DNA of 64,000 bases from Streptomyces ambofaciens ATCC 23877 (lineage in GTDB: Bacteria; Actinomycetota; Actinomycetes; Streptomycetales; Streptomycetaceae): NCBI RefSeq assembly GCF_001267885.1, contig NZ_CP012382.1, forward strand, positions 6,869,001-6,933,000, in the 5' to 3' direction. Below the pieces are notes generated by a model that saw only the letters and a program-made list of their open reading frames with translations, was not told where the DNA came from and did no database searches. Shown here piece by piece: positions 42,163-51,793 of the stretch. Positions within the stretch are counted from its first letter, which is position 1; every line of letters starts with the position of its first letter. Position numbers and translations under genes: made by a program.

Positions 42163-43083
42163 ATGACGGCCACCGACACGGCGCGCGCCGTGGACCCGGA
42201 GCACGCCGTGGACCCGGAGCGCGCCACCCTCGCCAAGGCGGCGAGCGAGAACTTCCCCGTGGCCCCCTTCTTCCTCCCCCGCGACTGGCGCACCGACCTC
42301 ATGGCCGTCTACGGCTTCGCCCGTCTGGTCGACGACATCGGCGACGGCGACCTGGCCCCCGGCGGCGCCGACGCCCGCCTCCTCGGCGTCCCCGGCGACC
42401 GGGCCGACGACCGGCTGCTGATGCTGGACGCCTTCGAGGCCGACCTGCACAGGGTCTTCGACGGCATCCCCCGCCACCCGCTGCTGCGCCGCCTCCAGCC
42501 CACCGTGCGCCGCCGCTCGCTGACCCCCGAGCCCTTCCTCGGCCTGATCGCCGCCAACCGCCAGGACCAGGTGGTGCGGCGGTACGAGACCTACGACGAC
42601 CTGCTCGCCTACTGCGAGCTGTCCGCCAATCCGGTCGGTCGCCTCGTCCTCGCCGTCACCGGCACCTCGACGCCCGAGCGGGTCCGCCGGTCCGACGCGA
42701 TCTGCACCGCCCTGCAGATCGTCGAGCACCTCCAGGACGTCGCCGAGGACCTGGGCCGTGACCGCGTCTACCTGCCCGCCGAGGACATGGAACGCTTCCA
42801 CGTCCAGGAGACGGACCTCGCCGCGCCCACCGCCGGCGCCGCGGTGCGCGCCCTGATCGCGTACGAGACCCGACGCGCGCGCGACCTGCTGAGCGAGGGC
42901 GCCCCCCTGGTGGGCAGCGTCCGCGGCAGGCTCCGCCTGCTGCTCGCCGGGTTCGTGGCGGGGGGCAGGGCGGCCGTCCGGGCGATCGAGGCCGCCGATC
43001 ACGACGTACTTCCCGGCCCGCCCAAGCCCGGCAAGGTCCAGTTGCTGCGCGAGGTGGGCGTGACCCTGCGAGGAGAGGGGTGA
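42163..43083 (+). CDS. hpnC: Squalene synthase HpnC (hydroxysqualene/squalene-forming, presqualene route)
   Basis: This 306-residue protein is of the trans-isoprenyl diphosphate synthase, head-to-head type. The first aspartate motif is VDDIGDGDLA and the second is EHLQDVAEDLGRDRVYLP. ASENFPVAPFFLPRDWR is characteristic of HpnC. In the three-enzyme HpnCDE route, HpnD makes presqualene diphosphate, HpnC converts it to hydroxysqualene, and HpnE reduces that to squalene. ATG 42163 has only a weak AGGG upstream; longer starts give no family match. It leads the hopanoid operon, and its stop overlaps the hpnD start (GTGA). Confidence 0.93.
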   Translation: MTATDTARAVDPEHAVDPERATLAKAASENFPVAPFFLPRDWRTDLMAVYGFARLVDDIGDGDLAPGGADARLLGVPGDRADDRLLMLDAFEADLHRVFDGIPRHPLLRRLQPTVRRRSLTPEPFLGLIAANRQDQVVRRYETYDDLLAYCELSANPVGRLVLAVTGTSTPERVRRSDAICTALQIVEHLQDVAEDLGRDRVYLPAEDMERFHVQETDLAAPTAGAAVRALIAYETRRARDLLSEGAPLVGSVRGRLRLLLAGFVAGGRAAVRAIEAADHDVLPGPPKPGKVQLLREVGVTLRGEG

Positions 43084-44030
43084 TCGGGACCGTGGAGTCG
43101 TCAGCGCACACGTCGGCACCGGTGCTCGCCGCCTACAGCTACTGCGAGGCCGTCACCGGACAGCAGGCCCGCAACTTCGCCTACGGCATCCGGCTCCTGC
43201 CGACGCCCAAGCGCCGGGCCATGTCGGCGCTGTACGCGTTCTCACGCCGCGTCGACGACATCGGCGACGGAGAGCTCGCGGGTGACGTCAAGGTCGCCCG
43301 GCTGGAGGAGACGCGGGCGCTGCTCGCCCGGATCCAGGACGGGGCGGTGGACGAGGACGACACCGACCCGGTCGCCGTCGCCCTCGCCCACGCCGCGCGC
43401 GCCTTCCCGATCCCGCTCGGCGGGCTCGACGAGCTGATCGACGGCGTCCAGATGGACCTGCGGGGCGAGACCTACGAGACCTGGGACGACCTGAAGGTCT
43501 ACTGCCGCTGTGTGGCGGGCGCCATCGGCCGCCTCTCGCTCGGCGTGTTCGGCGCCGAACCGGGGGCGCGCGGCGCCGAACGCGCGCCCGAGTACGCCGA
43601 CACGCTCGGCCTCGCGCTCCAGCTCACCAACATCCTGCGGGACGTCCGCGAGGACGCCGAGGACGGGCGGACCTACCTGCCCGCCGACGACCTCGCCAAG
43701 TTCGGCTGCTCCGCCGGATTCGGCGGACCGACGCCGCCCGCGGGCTCCGACTTCGCCGGCCTCGTCCACTTCGAGGTGCGTCGGGCCCGCGCCCTCTTCG
43801 CCGAGGGCTACCGGCTGCTGCCCATGCTCGACCGGCGCAGCGGCGCCTGCGTGGCCGCCATGGCCGGCATCTACCGCCGCCTCCTGGACCGCATCGAGCG
43901 GGACCCGGAGGCCGTCCTGCGCGGCCGGGTCTCGCTCCCCGGACGCGAGAAGGCGTACGTCGCCGTGCGCGGCCTGTCCGGGCTGGACGCCCGGCACGTC
44001 ACCCGGCGGGCCGTCAGGAAGCGCGCCTGA
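43080..44030 (+). CDS. hpnD: Presqualene diphosphate synthase HpnD
   Basis: This 316-residue paralogue of HpnC joins two farnesyl diphosphates to presqualene diphosphate. RRVDDIGDGELAGD holds the first aspartate motif, and TNILRDVREDAEDGRTYLP the second, with the tyrosine-leucine-proline typical of phytoene/squalene synthases. GVQMDLRGETYETWDDLKVYC is also highly conserved. GTG 43080 overlaps the hpnC stop; an in-frame GTG at 43092 is an alternative. Its TGA shares one base with the next ORF (TGATG). Confidence 0.93.
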   Translation: MIGTVESSAHTSAPVLAAYSYCEAVTGQQARNFAYGIRLLPTPKRRAMSALYAFSRRVDDIGDGELAGDVKVARLEETRALLARIQDGAVDEDDTDPVAVALAHAARAFPIPLGGLDELIDGVQMDLRGETYETWDDLKVYCRCVAGAIGRLSLGVFGAEPGARGAERAPEYADTLGLALQLTNILRDVREDAEDGRTYLPADDLAKFGCSAGFGGPTPPAGSDFAGLVHFEVRRARALFAEGYRLLPMLDRRSGACVAAMAGIYRRLLDRIERDPEAVLRGRVSLPGREKAYVAVRGLSGLDARHVTRRAVRKRA

Positions 44031-44188
44031 TGGACGTACCCGGCACACTCGACACTCCGGACCGGAGCGGCGCCTCCGGCGAGGAACGGCGGGCAACCCT
44101 CCGGTGGCGGTCGGCGTCCCTGACTGAGACGGTCGGCCGTACACCGTTCACACACTGCGGCGACCGGACAGGGAAGGGCGCACCATGA
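44030..44188 (+). CDS. Coupled 52-residue hypothetical ORF inside the hopanoid operon
   Basis: ATG 44030 overlaps the hpnD stop (TGATG), and its own TGA (44186-44188) overlaps the hpnE start (ATGA), so the frame fits exactly between two coupled genes. It encodes MDVPGTLDTPDRSGASGEER, then RATLRWRSASLTETVG and a tail with one Cys (THCGDRTGKGAP). It is polar and basic, with no membrane helix and no known family. Exact stop-start junctions on both sides argue that it is translated. I recall a small hypothetical gene at this position in S. coelicolor but have not checked. The alternative is a spacer that merely passes ribosomes on to hpnE. Confidence 0.6.
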   Translation: MDVPGTLDTPDRSGASGEERRATLRWRSASLTETVGRTPFTHCGDRTGKGAP

Positions 44189-45621
44189 CGCACGGCAACG
44201 GCACGCGGGACGGCGGACAGCTCGCGGACGTCTCCGCCCTCCGGCCCGGCGGACACGCCGTCGTGGTCGGTGGCGGAATCGCCGGGGTCACCGCCGCCCT
44301 CACGCTCGCCGATGCCGGGGTGCGCGTCACCCTGCTCGAAGGACGGCCGCGACTGGGCGGGCTCGCCTTCTCCTTCCAGCGCGGCGACCTCACCGTCGAC
44401 AACGGCCAGCACGTCTACCTGCGCTGCTGCACCGCCTACCGCTGGTTCCTCGACCGCATCGGGGGAACGGCCCTCGCTCCGGTGCAGGAACGTCTCGACG
44501 TGCCGGTCGTCGACCTGGCCCGGCCCGCGGGACGACGGCTCGGCAGACTGCGGCGCGACGCGCTGCCGGTGCCCCTGCACCTGGGGCGGAGCCTCGCCAC
44601 GTACCCGCACCTCTCGCTCGCCGAGCGGGCCGCGGTCGGGCGGGCCGCGCTCGCGCTCAAGGGGCTCGATCTCACCGATCCGGCGCTGGACACCCAGGAC
44701 TTCGGCAGCTGGCTGGCCGCGCACGGCCAGTCGGCGCGCGCCGTCGAGGCGCTGTGGGACCTCGTCGGCGTCGCGACCCTCAACGCGGTCGCGGGCGACG
44801 CCTCGCTGGGGCTCGCCGCGATGGTGTTCAAGACCGGTCTGCTGTCCGACCCGGGCGCGGCCGACATCGGGTGGGCCCGGGTCCCGCTGGGCGACCTGCA
44901 CGACCGGATGGCCCGCGAGGCGCTCGACGCCGCGGGCGTCCGCACCGAGGTCCGTACCCGCGTCACCTCCGTCCGGGCGAAGGAGAACGGAGGCTGGAGC
45001 GTCGAGGTCCAGGGCGAGACCCTGGAGGCCGACGCGGTCGTCCTGGCCGTGCCGCAGCGCGAGACGCACGACCTGCTGCCCGCGGGCGCCCTCGACGCCC
45101 CCGCGAACCTGCTGGAGATCGGCACGGCGCCGATCCTGAACATCCACGTCGTCTACGACCGCAAGGTGCTCGCCGCGCCGTTCCTCGCGGCTCTCGGCAC
45201 CCCCGTGCAGTGGGTGTTCGACCGTACCGAGGCCTCCGGGCTGAAGGAGGGTCAGTACCTGGCGCTGTCGCAGTCGGCCGCGCAGAACGAGATCGACGAG
45301 CCCGTGGCCGTGCTGCGCGAGCGGTACCTGCCCGAGCTGGAGCGGCTGCTGCCCGGCACCCGGGGCGCCGGGGTGAAGGACTTCTTCGTGACCAGGGAGC
45401 GCACCGCGACCTTCGCTCCCGACCCCGGCGTCGGCCGGCTCCGGCCCGGCGCCCGCACCAAGGCACCCGGCCTGTACCTGGCCGGAGCGTGGACCGCCAC
45501 CGGGTGGCCCGCGACCATGGAGAGTGCGGTTCGCAGCGGTGTCGGGGCGGCGGGCGCCGCGCTCGGCGCCCTGGGCCGGTCCCGCGGCCTGCTTCCCGAC
45601 TTCTTCGGGGAGGCGGCATGA
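44185..45621 (+). CDS. hpnE: Hydroxysqualene dehydroxylase HpnE (FAD-dependent)
   Basis: This 478-residue flavoprotein resembles carotenoid desaturases and completes squalene formation from hydroxysqualene. The FAD-binding AVVVGGGIAGVTAALTLADAG lies near residues 25-45, followed by LLEGRPRLGGLAFSF. The C-terminal flavin motif is GLYLAGAWTATGWPATMESA. QHVYLRCCTAYRWFL is typical of HpnE. ATG 44185 lies inside the stop of the small upstream ORF, behind GGGAAGGG. ATGA overlap with the polyprenyl synthase gene continues the coupled chain. Confidence 0.93.
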   Translation: MTHGNGTRDGGQLADVSALRPGGHAVVVGGGIAGVTAALTLADAGVRVTLLEGRPRLGGLAFSFQRGDLTVDNGQHVYLRCCTAYRWFLDRIGGTALAPVQERLDVPVVDLARPAGRRLGRLRRDALPVPLHLGRSLATYPHLSLAERAAVGRAALALKGLDLTDPALDTQDFGSWLAAHGQSARAVEALWDLVGVATLNAVAGDASLGLAAMVFKTGLLSDPGAADIGWARVPLGDLHDRMAREALDAAGVRTEVRTRVTSVRAKENGGWSVEVQGETLEADAVVLAVPQRETHDLLPAGALDAPANLLEIGTAPILNIHVVYDRKVLAAPFLAALGTPVQWVFDRTEASGLKEGQYLALSQSAAQNEIDEPVAVLRERYLPELERLLPGTRGAGVKDFFVTRERTATFAPDPGVGRLRPGARTKAPGLYLAGAWTATGWPATMESAVRSGVGAAGAALGALGRSRGLLPDFFGEAA

Positions 45622-46748
45622 GAACCGATCCGCGTGGGACCGACTCCCGCACTCCCGGTACCGCAACTGGAGGAAAGACTGTGCCCACTGTGCCCCCGGC
45701 CCCGAAGGCTGCCGAGGCGGTGGACGTGACCGCGCTCCTGGAGCGTGGCCGGACCCTGACCACGCCGGTCCTGCGGGCTGCCGTAGACCGTCTGGCACCT
45801 CCCATGGACACCGTCGCCGCCTACCACTTCGGCTGGATCGACGCCCAGGGCAGGCCCGCGGACGGTGACGGCGGCAAGGCCGTCCGCCCCGCGCTCGCGG
45901 TGCTCTCCGCCGAGGTCACCGGTGCCGCGCCCGAGACGGGCGTCCCCGGCGCGGTGGCGGTGGAGCTGGTGCACAACTTCTCCCTCCTGCACGACGACCT
46001 GATGGACGGCGACGAGCAGCGCCGCCACCGCGACACCGTCTGGAAGGTGCACGGCCCCGCCCAGGCCATCCTGGTCGGCGACGCCCTGTTCGCACTCGCC
46101 AACGAGGTGCTGCTGGAGCTCGGCACCGTCGAGGCGGGCCGTGCCACCCGCCGCCTCACCAAGGCCTCCCGCGCCCTGATCGACGGTCAGGCCCAGGACA
46201 TCTCCTACGAGCACCGCGACCGCGTCAGTGTCGAGGAGTGCCTGGAGATGGAGGGCAACAAGACCGGCGCCCTGCTCGCCTCCGCCAGCTCCATCGGCGC
46301 GGTGCTCGGCGGCGCCGACGAACACACCGCCGACACGCTGGAGAGGTACGGCTACCACCTGGGCCTCGCCTTCCAGGCCGTGGACGACCTGCTCGGCATC
46401 TGGGGCGACCCGGAGGCCACCGGCAAGCAGACCTGGAGCGACCTGCGCCAGCGCAAGAAGTCCCTCCCGGTCGTGGCCGCGCTCGCGGCCGGCGGACCCG
46501 CCTCCGAGCGGCTCGGCGAGATCCTCGCCGCCGACGCCAAGACCAGCGACTTCGCGAACTTCTCCGAGGAGGAGTTCGCGGCCCGCGCCGCCCTCATCGA
46601 GGAAGCGGGCGGCCGGGAGTGGACCGCCGACGAGGCGCGCCGTCAGCACACCATCGCCATCGAAGCCCTCGACGCCGTGGACATGCCCGAGCGGGTGCGG
46701 GACCGTTTCACGGCACTCGCGGACTTCGTCGTCGTACGAAAGAGATGA
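45618..46748 (+). CDS. Polyprenyl (farnesyl-type) diphosphate synthase of the hopanoid operon
   Basis: This 376-residue all-helical synthase extends allylic diphosphates with IPP. The first aspartate-rich motif is LLHDDLMDGDEQRR and the second is AVDDLLGIWGDPEATGK. GGKAVRPALAVL supplies the IPP-binding basic residues. Two smaller side chains before the first motif (NFSL) leave room for chain growth, but product length cannot be read reliably. In this operon it most likely supplies farnesyl diphosphate for HpnD. Residues 1-35 are a low-complexity extension. It ends in an ATGA that would start only a ten-codon frame. Confidence 0.9.
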   Translation: MRTDPRGTDSRTPGTATGGKTVPTVPPAPKAAEAVDVTALLERGRTLTTPVLRAAVDRLAPPMDTVAAYHFGWIDAQGRPADGDGGKAVRPALAVLSAEVTGAAPETGVPGAVAVELVHNFSLLHDDLMDGDEQRRHRDTVWKVHGPAQAILVGDALFALANEVLLELGTVEAGRATRRLTKASRALIDGQAQDISYEHRDRVSVEECLEMEGNKTGALLASASSIGAVLGGADEHTADTLERYGYHLGLAFQAVDDLLGIWGDPEATGKQTWSDLRQRKKSLPVVAALAAGGPASERLGEILAADAKTSDFANFSEEEFAARAALIEEAGGREWTADEARRQHTIAIEALDAVDMPERVRDRFTALADFVVVRKR

Positions 46749-46867
46749 TCACTATCGGTCGAATAGCCCTCGCGTAGTCGCCGGCCGGTGTCGCGGGAAC
46801 GACCAGCACCGGCCGACGGCGGACCCACAGCAGAAGCACCACTTGCAGACTGCACGAAGGGGAAGCC

Positions 46868-48934
46868 ATGACAGCGACGACCGACGGAAGCACCGGGGCC
46901 ACCCTGAAGCCCCTCGCAGCCGCGGCCAGCGAAACCGACGACATCACGATCCCCCCCGCGGCGGCCGGGGTACCAGAAGCCGCCGCCCGCGCCACCCGGC
47001 GCGCCACGGACTTCCTGCTCTCCCTGCAGGACGCCCAGGGCTGGTGGAAGGGCGACCTCGAGACGAACGTCACGATGGACGCCGAGGACCTGCTCCTGCG
47101 ACAGTTCCTGGGCATCCTCGACGAGGAGACCGCCCGCGCCGCCGCCCTGTTCGTCCGCGGCGAGCAGCGCGAGGACGGCACCTGGGCGACCTTCTACGAC
47201 GGTCCCGGCGACCTCTCCGCCACCATCGAGGCCTACGTCGCCCTGCGCCTGGCCGGCGACGCCCCCGACACGCCGCACATGGCGAAGGCCGCCGAGTGGA
47301 TCCGGTCCCGGGGCGGCATCGCGGCCGCCCGCGTCTTCACCCGGATCTGGCTGGCCCTGTTCGGCTGGTGGAAGTGGGACGACCTGCCCGAACTCCCGCC
47401 GGAGCTCATCTACTTCCCCACCTGGGTACCGCTCAACATCTACGACTTCGGCTGCTGGGCCCGGCAGACCATCGTGCCGCTCACCATCGTCTCCGCCAAG
47501 CGGCCGGTGCGCCCCGCGCCCTTCGCGCTGGACGAACTGCACACCGACCCGGCCGTCCCCAACCCGCCGCGGCCCCTGGCACCGGCGGCGAGCTGGGACG
47601 GCGCCTTCCAGCGCCTCGACAGGGCCCTGCACGCCTACCGCAGGGTCGCCCCGCGCCGGCTGCGCCGCGCCGCGATGAACACCGCCGCGCGCTGGATCAT
47701 CGAGCGGCAGGAGAACGACGGCTGCTGGGGCGGCATCCAGCCCCCGGCCGTGTACTCGGTCATCGCCCTGTACCTGCTCGGCTACGACCTCGAGCACCCC
47801 GTGATGCGCGCGGGACTGGAGTCCCTGGACCGCTTCGCCGTGTGGCGCGAGGACGGCGCCCGGATGATCGAGGCCTGCCAGTCCCCGGTGTGGGACACCT
47901 GCCTGGCCGTCATCGCGCTGGCCGACGCCGGGGTGCCCGCCGACCACCCGCAACTGGTCAAGGCCGCCGACTGGATGCTCGGTGAACAGATCGTGCGCCC
48001 CGGCGACTGGTCGGTGAAGCGTCCCGGACTGCCGCCCGGCGGCTGGGCGTTCGAGTTCCACAACGACAACTACCCCGACATCGACGACACCGCCGAGGTC
48101 GTCCTCGCGCTGCGCCGGGTCCGCCACCACGACCCGGAGCGGGTCGAGAGGGCCATCGGCCGCGGGGTCCGCTGGAACCTCGGCATGCAGTCGAAGAACG
48201 GCGCCTGGGGCGCGTTCGACGTCGACAACACCAGCGCCTTCCCCAACCGGCTGCCCTTCTGCGACTTCGGCGAGGTCATCGACCCGCCGTCCGCGGACGT
48301 CACCGCGCACGTCGTCGAGATGCTCGCGGTCGAGGGACTCACCCATGACCCGCGCACCCGGCGGGGCATCCAGTGGCTGCTGGCCGAACAGGAGGCGGAC
48401 GGCTCGTGGTTCGGCCGCTGGGGCGTCAACTACGTCTACGGCACCGGCTCCGTCGTCCCCGCCCTGACGGCCGCCGGCCTCCCCGCCTCGCACCCCGCCG
48501 TCCGCCGCGCGGTGACCTGGCTGGAGTCCGTCCAGAACGACGACGGCGGCTGGGGCGAGGACCTGCGCTCCTACCGGTACGTCAGGGAGTGGAGCGGCCG
48601 GGGCGCCTCGACCGCCTCGCAGACCGCCTGGGCGCTGATGGCCCTGCTCGCGGCGGGGGAGCGGGAGTCGAAGGCCGTCGAACGCGGCATCGCCTGGCTG
48701 GCCGCCACCCAGCGGGAGGACGGCTCCTGGGACGAGCCGTACTTCACCGGCACCGGCTTCCCCTGGGACTTCTCCATCAACTACCACCTCTACCGGCAGG
48801 TCTTCCCGCTCACCGCCCTCGGCCGGTACGTGCACGGCGACCCCTTCGCCGAGAAACACGGCGTGGGGAACGCCGCCGCCCGCGCCGAGCAGCCCGCCGC
48901 CCAGACCTCCCCGGCCGAGGTGAAGGGCAGCTGA
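46868..48934 (+). CDS. shc: Squalene-hopene cyclase
   Basis: This 688-residue cyclase converts squalene to hopene/hopanol on the membrane. The protonating aspartates are in YPDIDDTAEVVLAL (the DXDD motif). QW repeats are plentiful: QDAQGWWKGD, QREDGTWATF, QENDGCWGG, QSKNGAWGAF, QEADGSWFGRWG, QNDDGGWGED and QREDGSWDEP. The hydrophobic entrance segment is around LIYFPTWVPLNIYDFGCWARQT. The length is usual for Streptomyces. A first 35-residue polar extension precedes the fold. GAAGGGGAAG stands before ATG 46868. TGATG links it to hpnG. Confidence 0.97.
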   Translation: MTATTDGSTGATLKPLAAAASETDDITIPPAAAGVPEAAARATRRATDFLLSLQDAQGWWKGDLETNVTMDAEDLLLRQFLGILDEETARAAALFVRGEQREDGTWATFYDGPGDLSATIEAYVALRLAGDAPDTPHMAKAAEWIRSRGGIAAARVFTRIWLALFGWWKWDDLPELPPELIYFPTWVPLNIYDFGCWARQTIVPLTIVSAKRPVRPAPFALDELHTDPAVPNPPRPLAPAASWDGAFQRLDRALHAYRRVAPRRLRRAAMNTAARWIIERQENDGCWGGIQPPAVYSVIALYLLGYDLEHPVMRAGLESLDRFAVWREDGARMIEACQSPVWDTCLAVIALADAGVPADHPQLVKAADWMLGEQIVRPGDWSVKRPGLPPGGWAFEFHNDNYPDIDDTAEVVLALRRVRHHDPERVERAIGRGVRWNLGMQSKNGAWGAFDVDNTSAFPNRLPFCDFGEVIDPPSADVTAHVVEMLAVEGLTHDPRTRRGIQWLLAEQEADGSWFGRWGVNYVYGTGSVVPALTAAGLPASHPAVRRAVTWLESVQNDDGGWGEDLRSYRYVREWSGRGASTASQTAWALMALLAAGERESKAVERGIAWLAATQREDGSWDEPYFTGTGFPWDFSINYHLYRQVFPLTALGRYVHGDPFAEKHGVGNAAARAEQPAAQTSPAEVKGS

Positions 48935-49578
48935 TGAACGCGCAGACCGGCCCGTCCCCGCTGCTGATCGCCTGCGCGCTCGGCATCGAGCACCTCGCCC
49001 TGCGCACCGGCGACCGCGGCGGCGCCGGCGGACCGGTCACCGTCCTGCGCACCGGCATGGGCCCCAGGGCCGCCGAGCGCTCGGTCACCCGGGCCCTGGC
49101 CGAGGACCCGACGCTCGGCGACGCCGTCGTGCTGGCCACGGGCTTCTGCGCGGGACTCGCCCCCGGCATGCACCCGGGCGACCTGGTCGTCGCCGAGGAG
49201 ACCCGGGACCCGCGCTCCACCGTCGCCTGCGTCGGGACCGACCGGCTGGTGAAGGAGCTCGCGCGGGCCCTTCCCCGGCGCACCGTCCACACCGGGCCGC
49301 TCACCGGCTCGGACCACGTCGTCCGCGGCCCCGAGCGCGCCGACCTGCTCGCCACCGGCGCGATCGCCGTCGACATGGAGTCCGCGGCCACGCTCCTGAG
49401 CGCCGTCCGGGCGGGCGCGCGCCCGGTTGCGGCCGTCCGGGTGGTCGTGGACGCTCCAGAACACGAGCTGGTCCGGATCGGCACGGTGCGCGGTGGAATA
49501 TCAGCTTTCCGTGTTCTCCGATCCGTTCTTCCCGCATTCTTCGAATGGCACCGTTCGTTGCTGCTCCCCCGGAGGTGA
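48934..49578 (+). CDS. hpnG: HpnG, adenosylhopane nucleosidase/phosphorylase
   Basis: This 214-residue protein of the purine nucleoside phosphorylase/nucleosidase fold removes adenine from adenosylhopane to give ribosylhopane, on the way to bacteriohopanetetrol and aminotriol. CALGIEHLALRTG and VTVLRTGMGPRAAERSV open the fold. LATGFCAGLAPGMHPGDLVVAEE and IAVDMESAATLLSA, with the conserved Glu of the nucleoside site, follow. ATG 48934 shares a base with the shc stop. Six bases separate it from hpnH. Confidence 0.92.
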   Translation: MNAQTGPSPLLIACALGIEHLALRTGDRGGAGGPVTVLRTGMGPRAAERSVTRALAEDPTLGDAVVLATGFCAGLAPGMHPGDLVVAEETRDPRSTVACVGTDRLVKELARALPRRTVHTGPLTGSDHVVRGPERADLLATGAIAVDMESAATLLSAVRAGARPVAAVRVVVDAPEHELVRIGTVRGGISAFRVLRSVLPAFFEWHRSLLLPRR

Positions 49579-49584
49579 GCCCAG

Positions 49585-50607
49585 ATGGCCATGCCGCTTC
49601 GTCAGTCCGTCAAGGTCGCTACGTACCTGGCCGAACAGAAGATCCGCCGACGGGACAAGTTTCCGCTCATCGTGGAGCTGGAGCCGCTTTTCGCCTGCAA
49701 CCTGAAGTGCGAGGGATGCGGCAAGATCCAGCACCCGGCGGGGGTGCTCAAGCAGCGCATGCCGGTGGCGCAGGCCGTCGGGGCGGTGCTCGAATCGGGT
49801 GCGCCGATGGTCTCCATCGCCGGCGGCGAGCCGCTGATGCACCCTCAGATCGACGAGATCGTACGGCAGTTGGTGGCCAAGCGGAAGTACGTGTTCCTGT
49901 GCACCAACGCCTTGCTCATGCGCAAGAAGATGGACAAGTTCAAGCCCTCGCCCTACTTCGCCTTCGCCGTGCACATCGACGGGCTGCGCGAGCGGCACGA
50001 CGAGTCCGTGGCCAAGGAGGGCGTGTTCGACGAGGCGGTGGAGGCCATCAAGGAGGCCAAGCGGCGCGGCTTCCGGGTGACCACCAACTCGACCTTCTTC
50101 AACACCGACACCCCGCAGACCATCGTCGAGGTCCTCGACTACCTCAACGACGACCTCAAGGTCGACGAGATGATGATCTCGCCCGCCTACGCCTACGAGA
50201 AGGCCCCCGACCAGGAGCACTTCCTGGGCGTGGAGCAGACCCGCGAGCTGTTCAAGAAGGCCTTCTCGGGCGGCAACCGGGCCCGCTGGCGGCTCAACCA
50301 CTCCCCGCTGTTCCTCGACTTCCTCGAGGGCAAGGTCGACTTCCCGTGCACCGCGTGGGCGATCCCGAACTACTCCCTGTTCGGCTGGCAGCGCCCCTGC
50401 TACCTGATGAGCGACGGCTACGTCCCGACCTACCGGGAGCTGGTCGAGGAGACCGACTGGGACAAGTACGGCCGCGGCAAGGACCCGCGCTGCGCCAACT
50501 GCATGGCGCACTGCGGTTACGAGCCCACCGCCGTCCTGGCCACGATGGGCTCGCTCAAGGAGTCCCTGCGCGCCCTGCGCGAGACCGTCTCCTCGAACCG
50601 GGAGTGA
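49585..50607 (+). CDS. hpnH: HpnH, hopanoid radical SAM protein (adenosylhopane synthase)
   Basis: This 340-residue radical SAM enzyme adds the 5'-deoxyadenosyl radical to diploptene, forming adenosylhopane. The 4Fe-4S motif [12 protein letters not shown] is near residue 30. [13 protein letters not shown] is the SAM-binding GGEP motif. A C-terminal Cys cluster ([12 protein letters not shown]) is typical of SPASM-like extensions in HpnH. The ribosome-binding site is strong (GGAGGTGA). It follows hpnG and precedes a second ispG copy. Confidence 0.96.
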   Translation: MAMPLRQSVKVATYLAEQKIRRRDKFPLIVELEPLFACNLKCEGCGKIQHPAGVLKQRMPVAQAVGAVLESGAPMVSIAGGEPLMHPQIDEIVRQLVAKRKYVFLCTNALLMRKKMDKFKPSPYFAFAVHIDGLRERHDESVAKEGVFDEAVEAIKEAKRRGFRVTTNSTFFNTDTPQTIVEVLDYLNDDLKVDEMMISPAYAYEKAPDQEHFLGVEQTRELFKKAFSGGNRARWRLNHSPLFLDFLEGKVDFPCTAWAIPNYSLFGWQRPCYLMSDGYVPTYRELVEETDWDKYGRGKDPRCANCMAHCGYEPTAVLATMGSLKESLRALRETVSSNRE

Positions 50608-50611
50608 CGTC

Positions 50612-51766
50612 GTGACCGCCATCCCCTTGGGCGTCCCCGAGGTGCCGGTCCGGCCGCTCGCCGAGCGACGTGTGTCGCGGCGGATCCAGGTCGGACCGGT
50701 GGCGGTCGGGGGCGGGGCCCCGGTGTCGGTGCAGTCCATGACCACGACGCGTACGTCGGACATCGGTGCGACGCTCCAGCAGATCGCGGAGCTGACCGCG
50801 TCGGGCTGTCAGATCGTGCGGGTGGCCTGTCCCACCCAGGACGACGCGGACGCGTTGCCGGTGATCGCGAAGAAGTCGCAGATCCCGGTGATCGCGGACA
50901 TCCACTTCCAGCCCAAGTACGTCTTCGCGGCGATCGAGGCGGGCTGCGCGGCGGTGCGGGTGAACCCGGGCAACATCAAGCAGTTCGACGACAAGGTCAA
51001 GGAGATCGCGAAGGCGGCGAAGGACCACGGCACGCCGATCCGGATCGGGGTGAACGCGGGTTCGCTGGACCGGCGGCTGCTGCAGAAGTACGGCAAGGCG
51101 ACGCCGGAGGCGCTGGCGGAGTCGGCGCTGTGGGAGGCCTCGCTCTTCGAGGAGCACGACTTCCGGGACATCAAGATCTCGGTGAAGCACAACGACCCGG
51201 TCGTGATGGTCGAGGCCTACCGGCAGCTCGCCGCGCAGTGCGACTACCCGCTGCACCTGGGCGTCACCGAGGCGGGTCCGGCCTTCCAGGGCACCATCAA
51301 GTCGGCCGTCGCCTTCGGCGCGCTGCTCTCCCAGGGCATCGGTGACACCATTCGGGTCTCGCTGTCGGCGCCGCCGGTGGAGGAGATCAAGGTGGGCATC
51401 CAGATCCTGGAGTCGCTGAACCTGCGGCAGCGGGGTCTGGAGATCGTCTCCTGTCCGTCGTGCGGCCGTGCCCAGGTGGACGTCTACAAGCTGGCCGAGG
51501 AGGTCACCGCCGGTCTGGAGGGCATGGAGGTGCCGCTGCGCGTCGCCGTGATGGGCTGCGTGGTCAACGGTCCCGGTGAGGCCCGCGAGGCCGACCTCGG
51601 TGTCGCCTCGGGCAACGGCAAGGGACAGATCTTCGTCAAGGGCGAGGTCATCAAGACCGTCCCCGAGTCCAAGATCGTGGAGACCCTCATCGAAGAGGCC
51701 ATGAAGATCGCCGAACAGTTGGAGAAGGACGGCGCGTCGGGGGAGCCGGCCGTCACCGTGAGCTGA
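50612..51766 (+). CDS. ispG: IspG, 4-hydroxy-3-methylbut-2-en-1-yl diphosphate synthase
   Basis: This 384-residue iron-sulfur enzyme of the MEP pathway converts MEcPP to [25 protein letters not shown] opens it, and [14 protein letters not shown] and VRVNPGNI follow. The cluster-binding cysteines are in [12 protein letters not shown] and [16 protein letters not shown]. Because the gene sits in the hopanoid operon, it is probably an additional copy dedicated to precursor supply. Base use is uneven: from about 50690 to 51130 Ala, Val and Arg codons end mostly in G, unlike the C-ending neighbours, then revert. Confidence 0.96.
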   Translation: MTAIPLGVPEVPVRPLAERRVSRRIQVGPVAVGGGAPVSVQSMTTTRTSDIGATLQQIAELTASGCQIVRVACPTQDDADALPVIAKKSQIPVIADIHFQPKYVFAAIEAGCAAVRVNPGNIKQFDDKVKEIAKAAKDHGTPIRIGVNAGSLDRRLLQKYGKATPEALAESALWEASLFEEHDFRDIKISVKHNDPVVMVEAYRQLAAQCDYPLHLGVTEAGPAFQGTIKSAVAFGALLSQGIGDTIRVSLSAPPVEEIKVGIQILESLNLRQRGLEIVSCPSCGRAQVDVYKLAEEVTAGLEGMEVPLRVAVMGCVVNGPGEAREADLGVASGNGKGQIFVKGEVIKTVPESKIVETLIEEAMKIAEQLEKDGASGEPAVTVS

Positions 51767-51793
51767 ACAGCACGGACCGAAGGGGGCCCGAGC

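Noticed and set aside
42163..43083. Phytoene synthase and carotenoid pathway for the HpnC/HpnD pair
   Set aside because: The pair is followed by HpnE and squalene-hopene cyclase, and carotenoid-specific genes (crtI, crtY) are absent, so the hopanoid HpnCDE route fits better.
46745..46777. Ten-codon frame MITIGRIALA starting in the stop of the polyprenyl synthase gene (ATGA)
   Set aside because: It has coupling geometry but is too short to support as a gene and no regulatory hairpin follows; kept only as a note.
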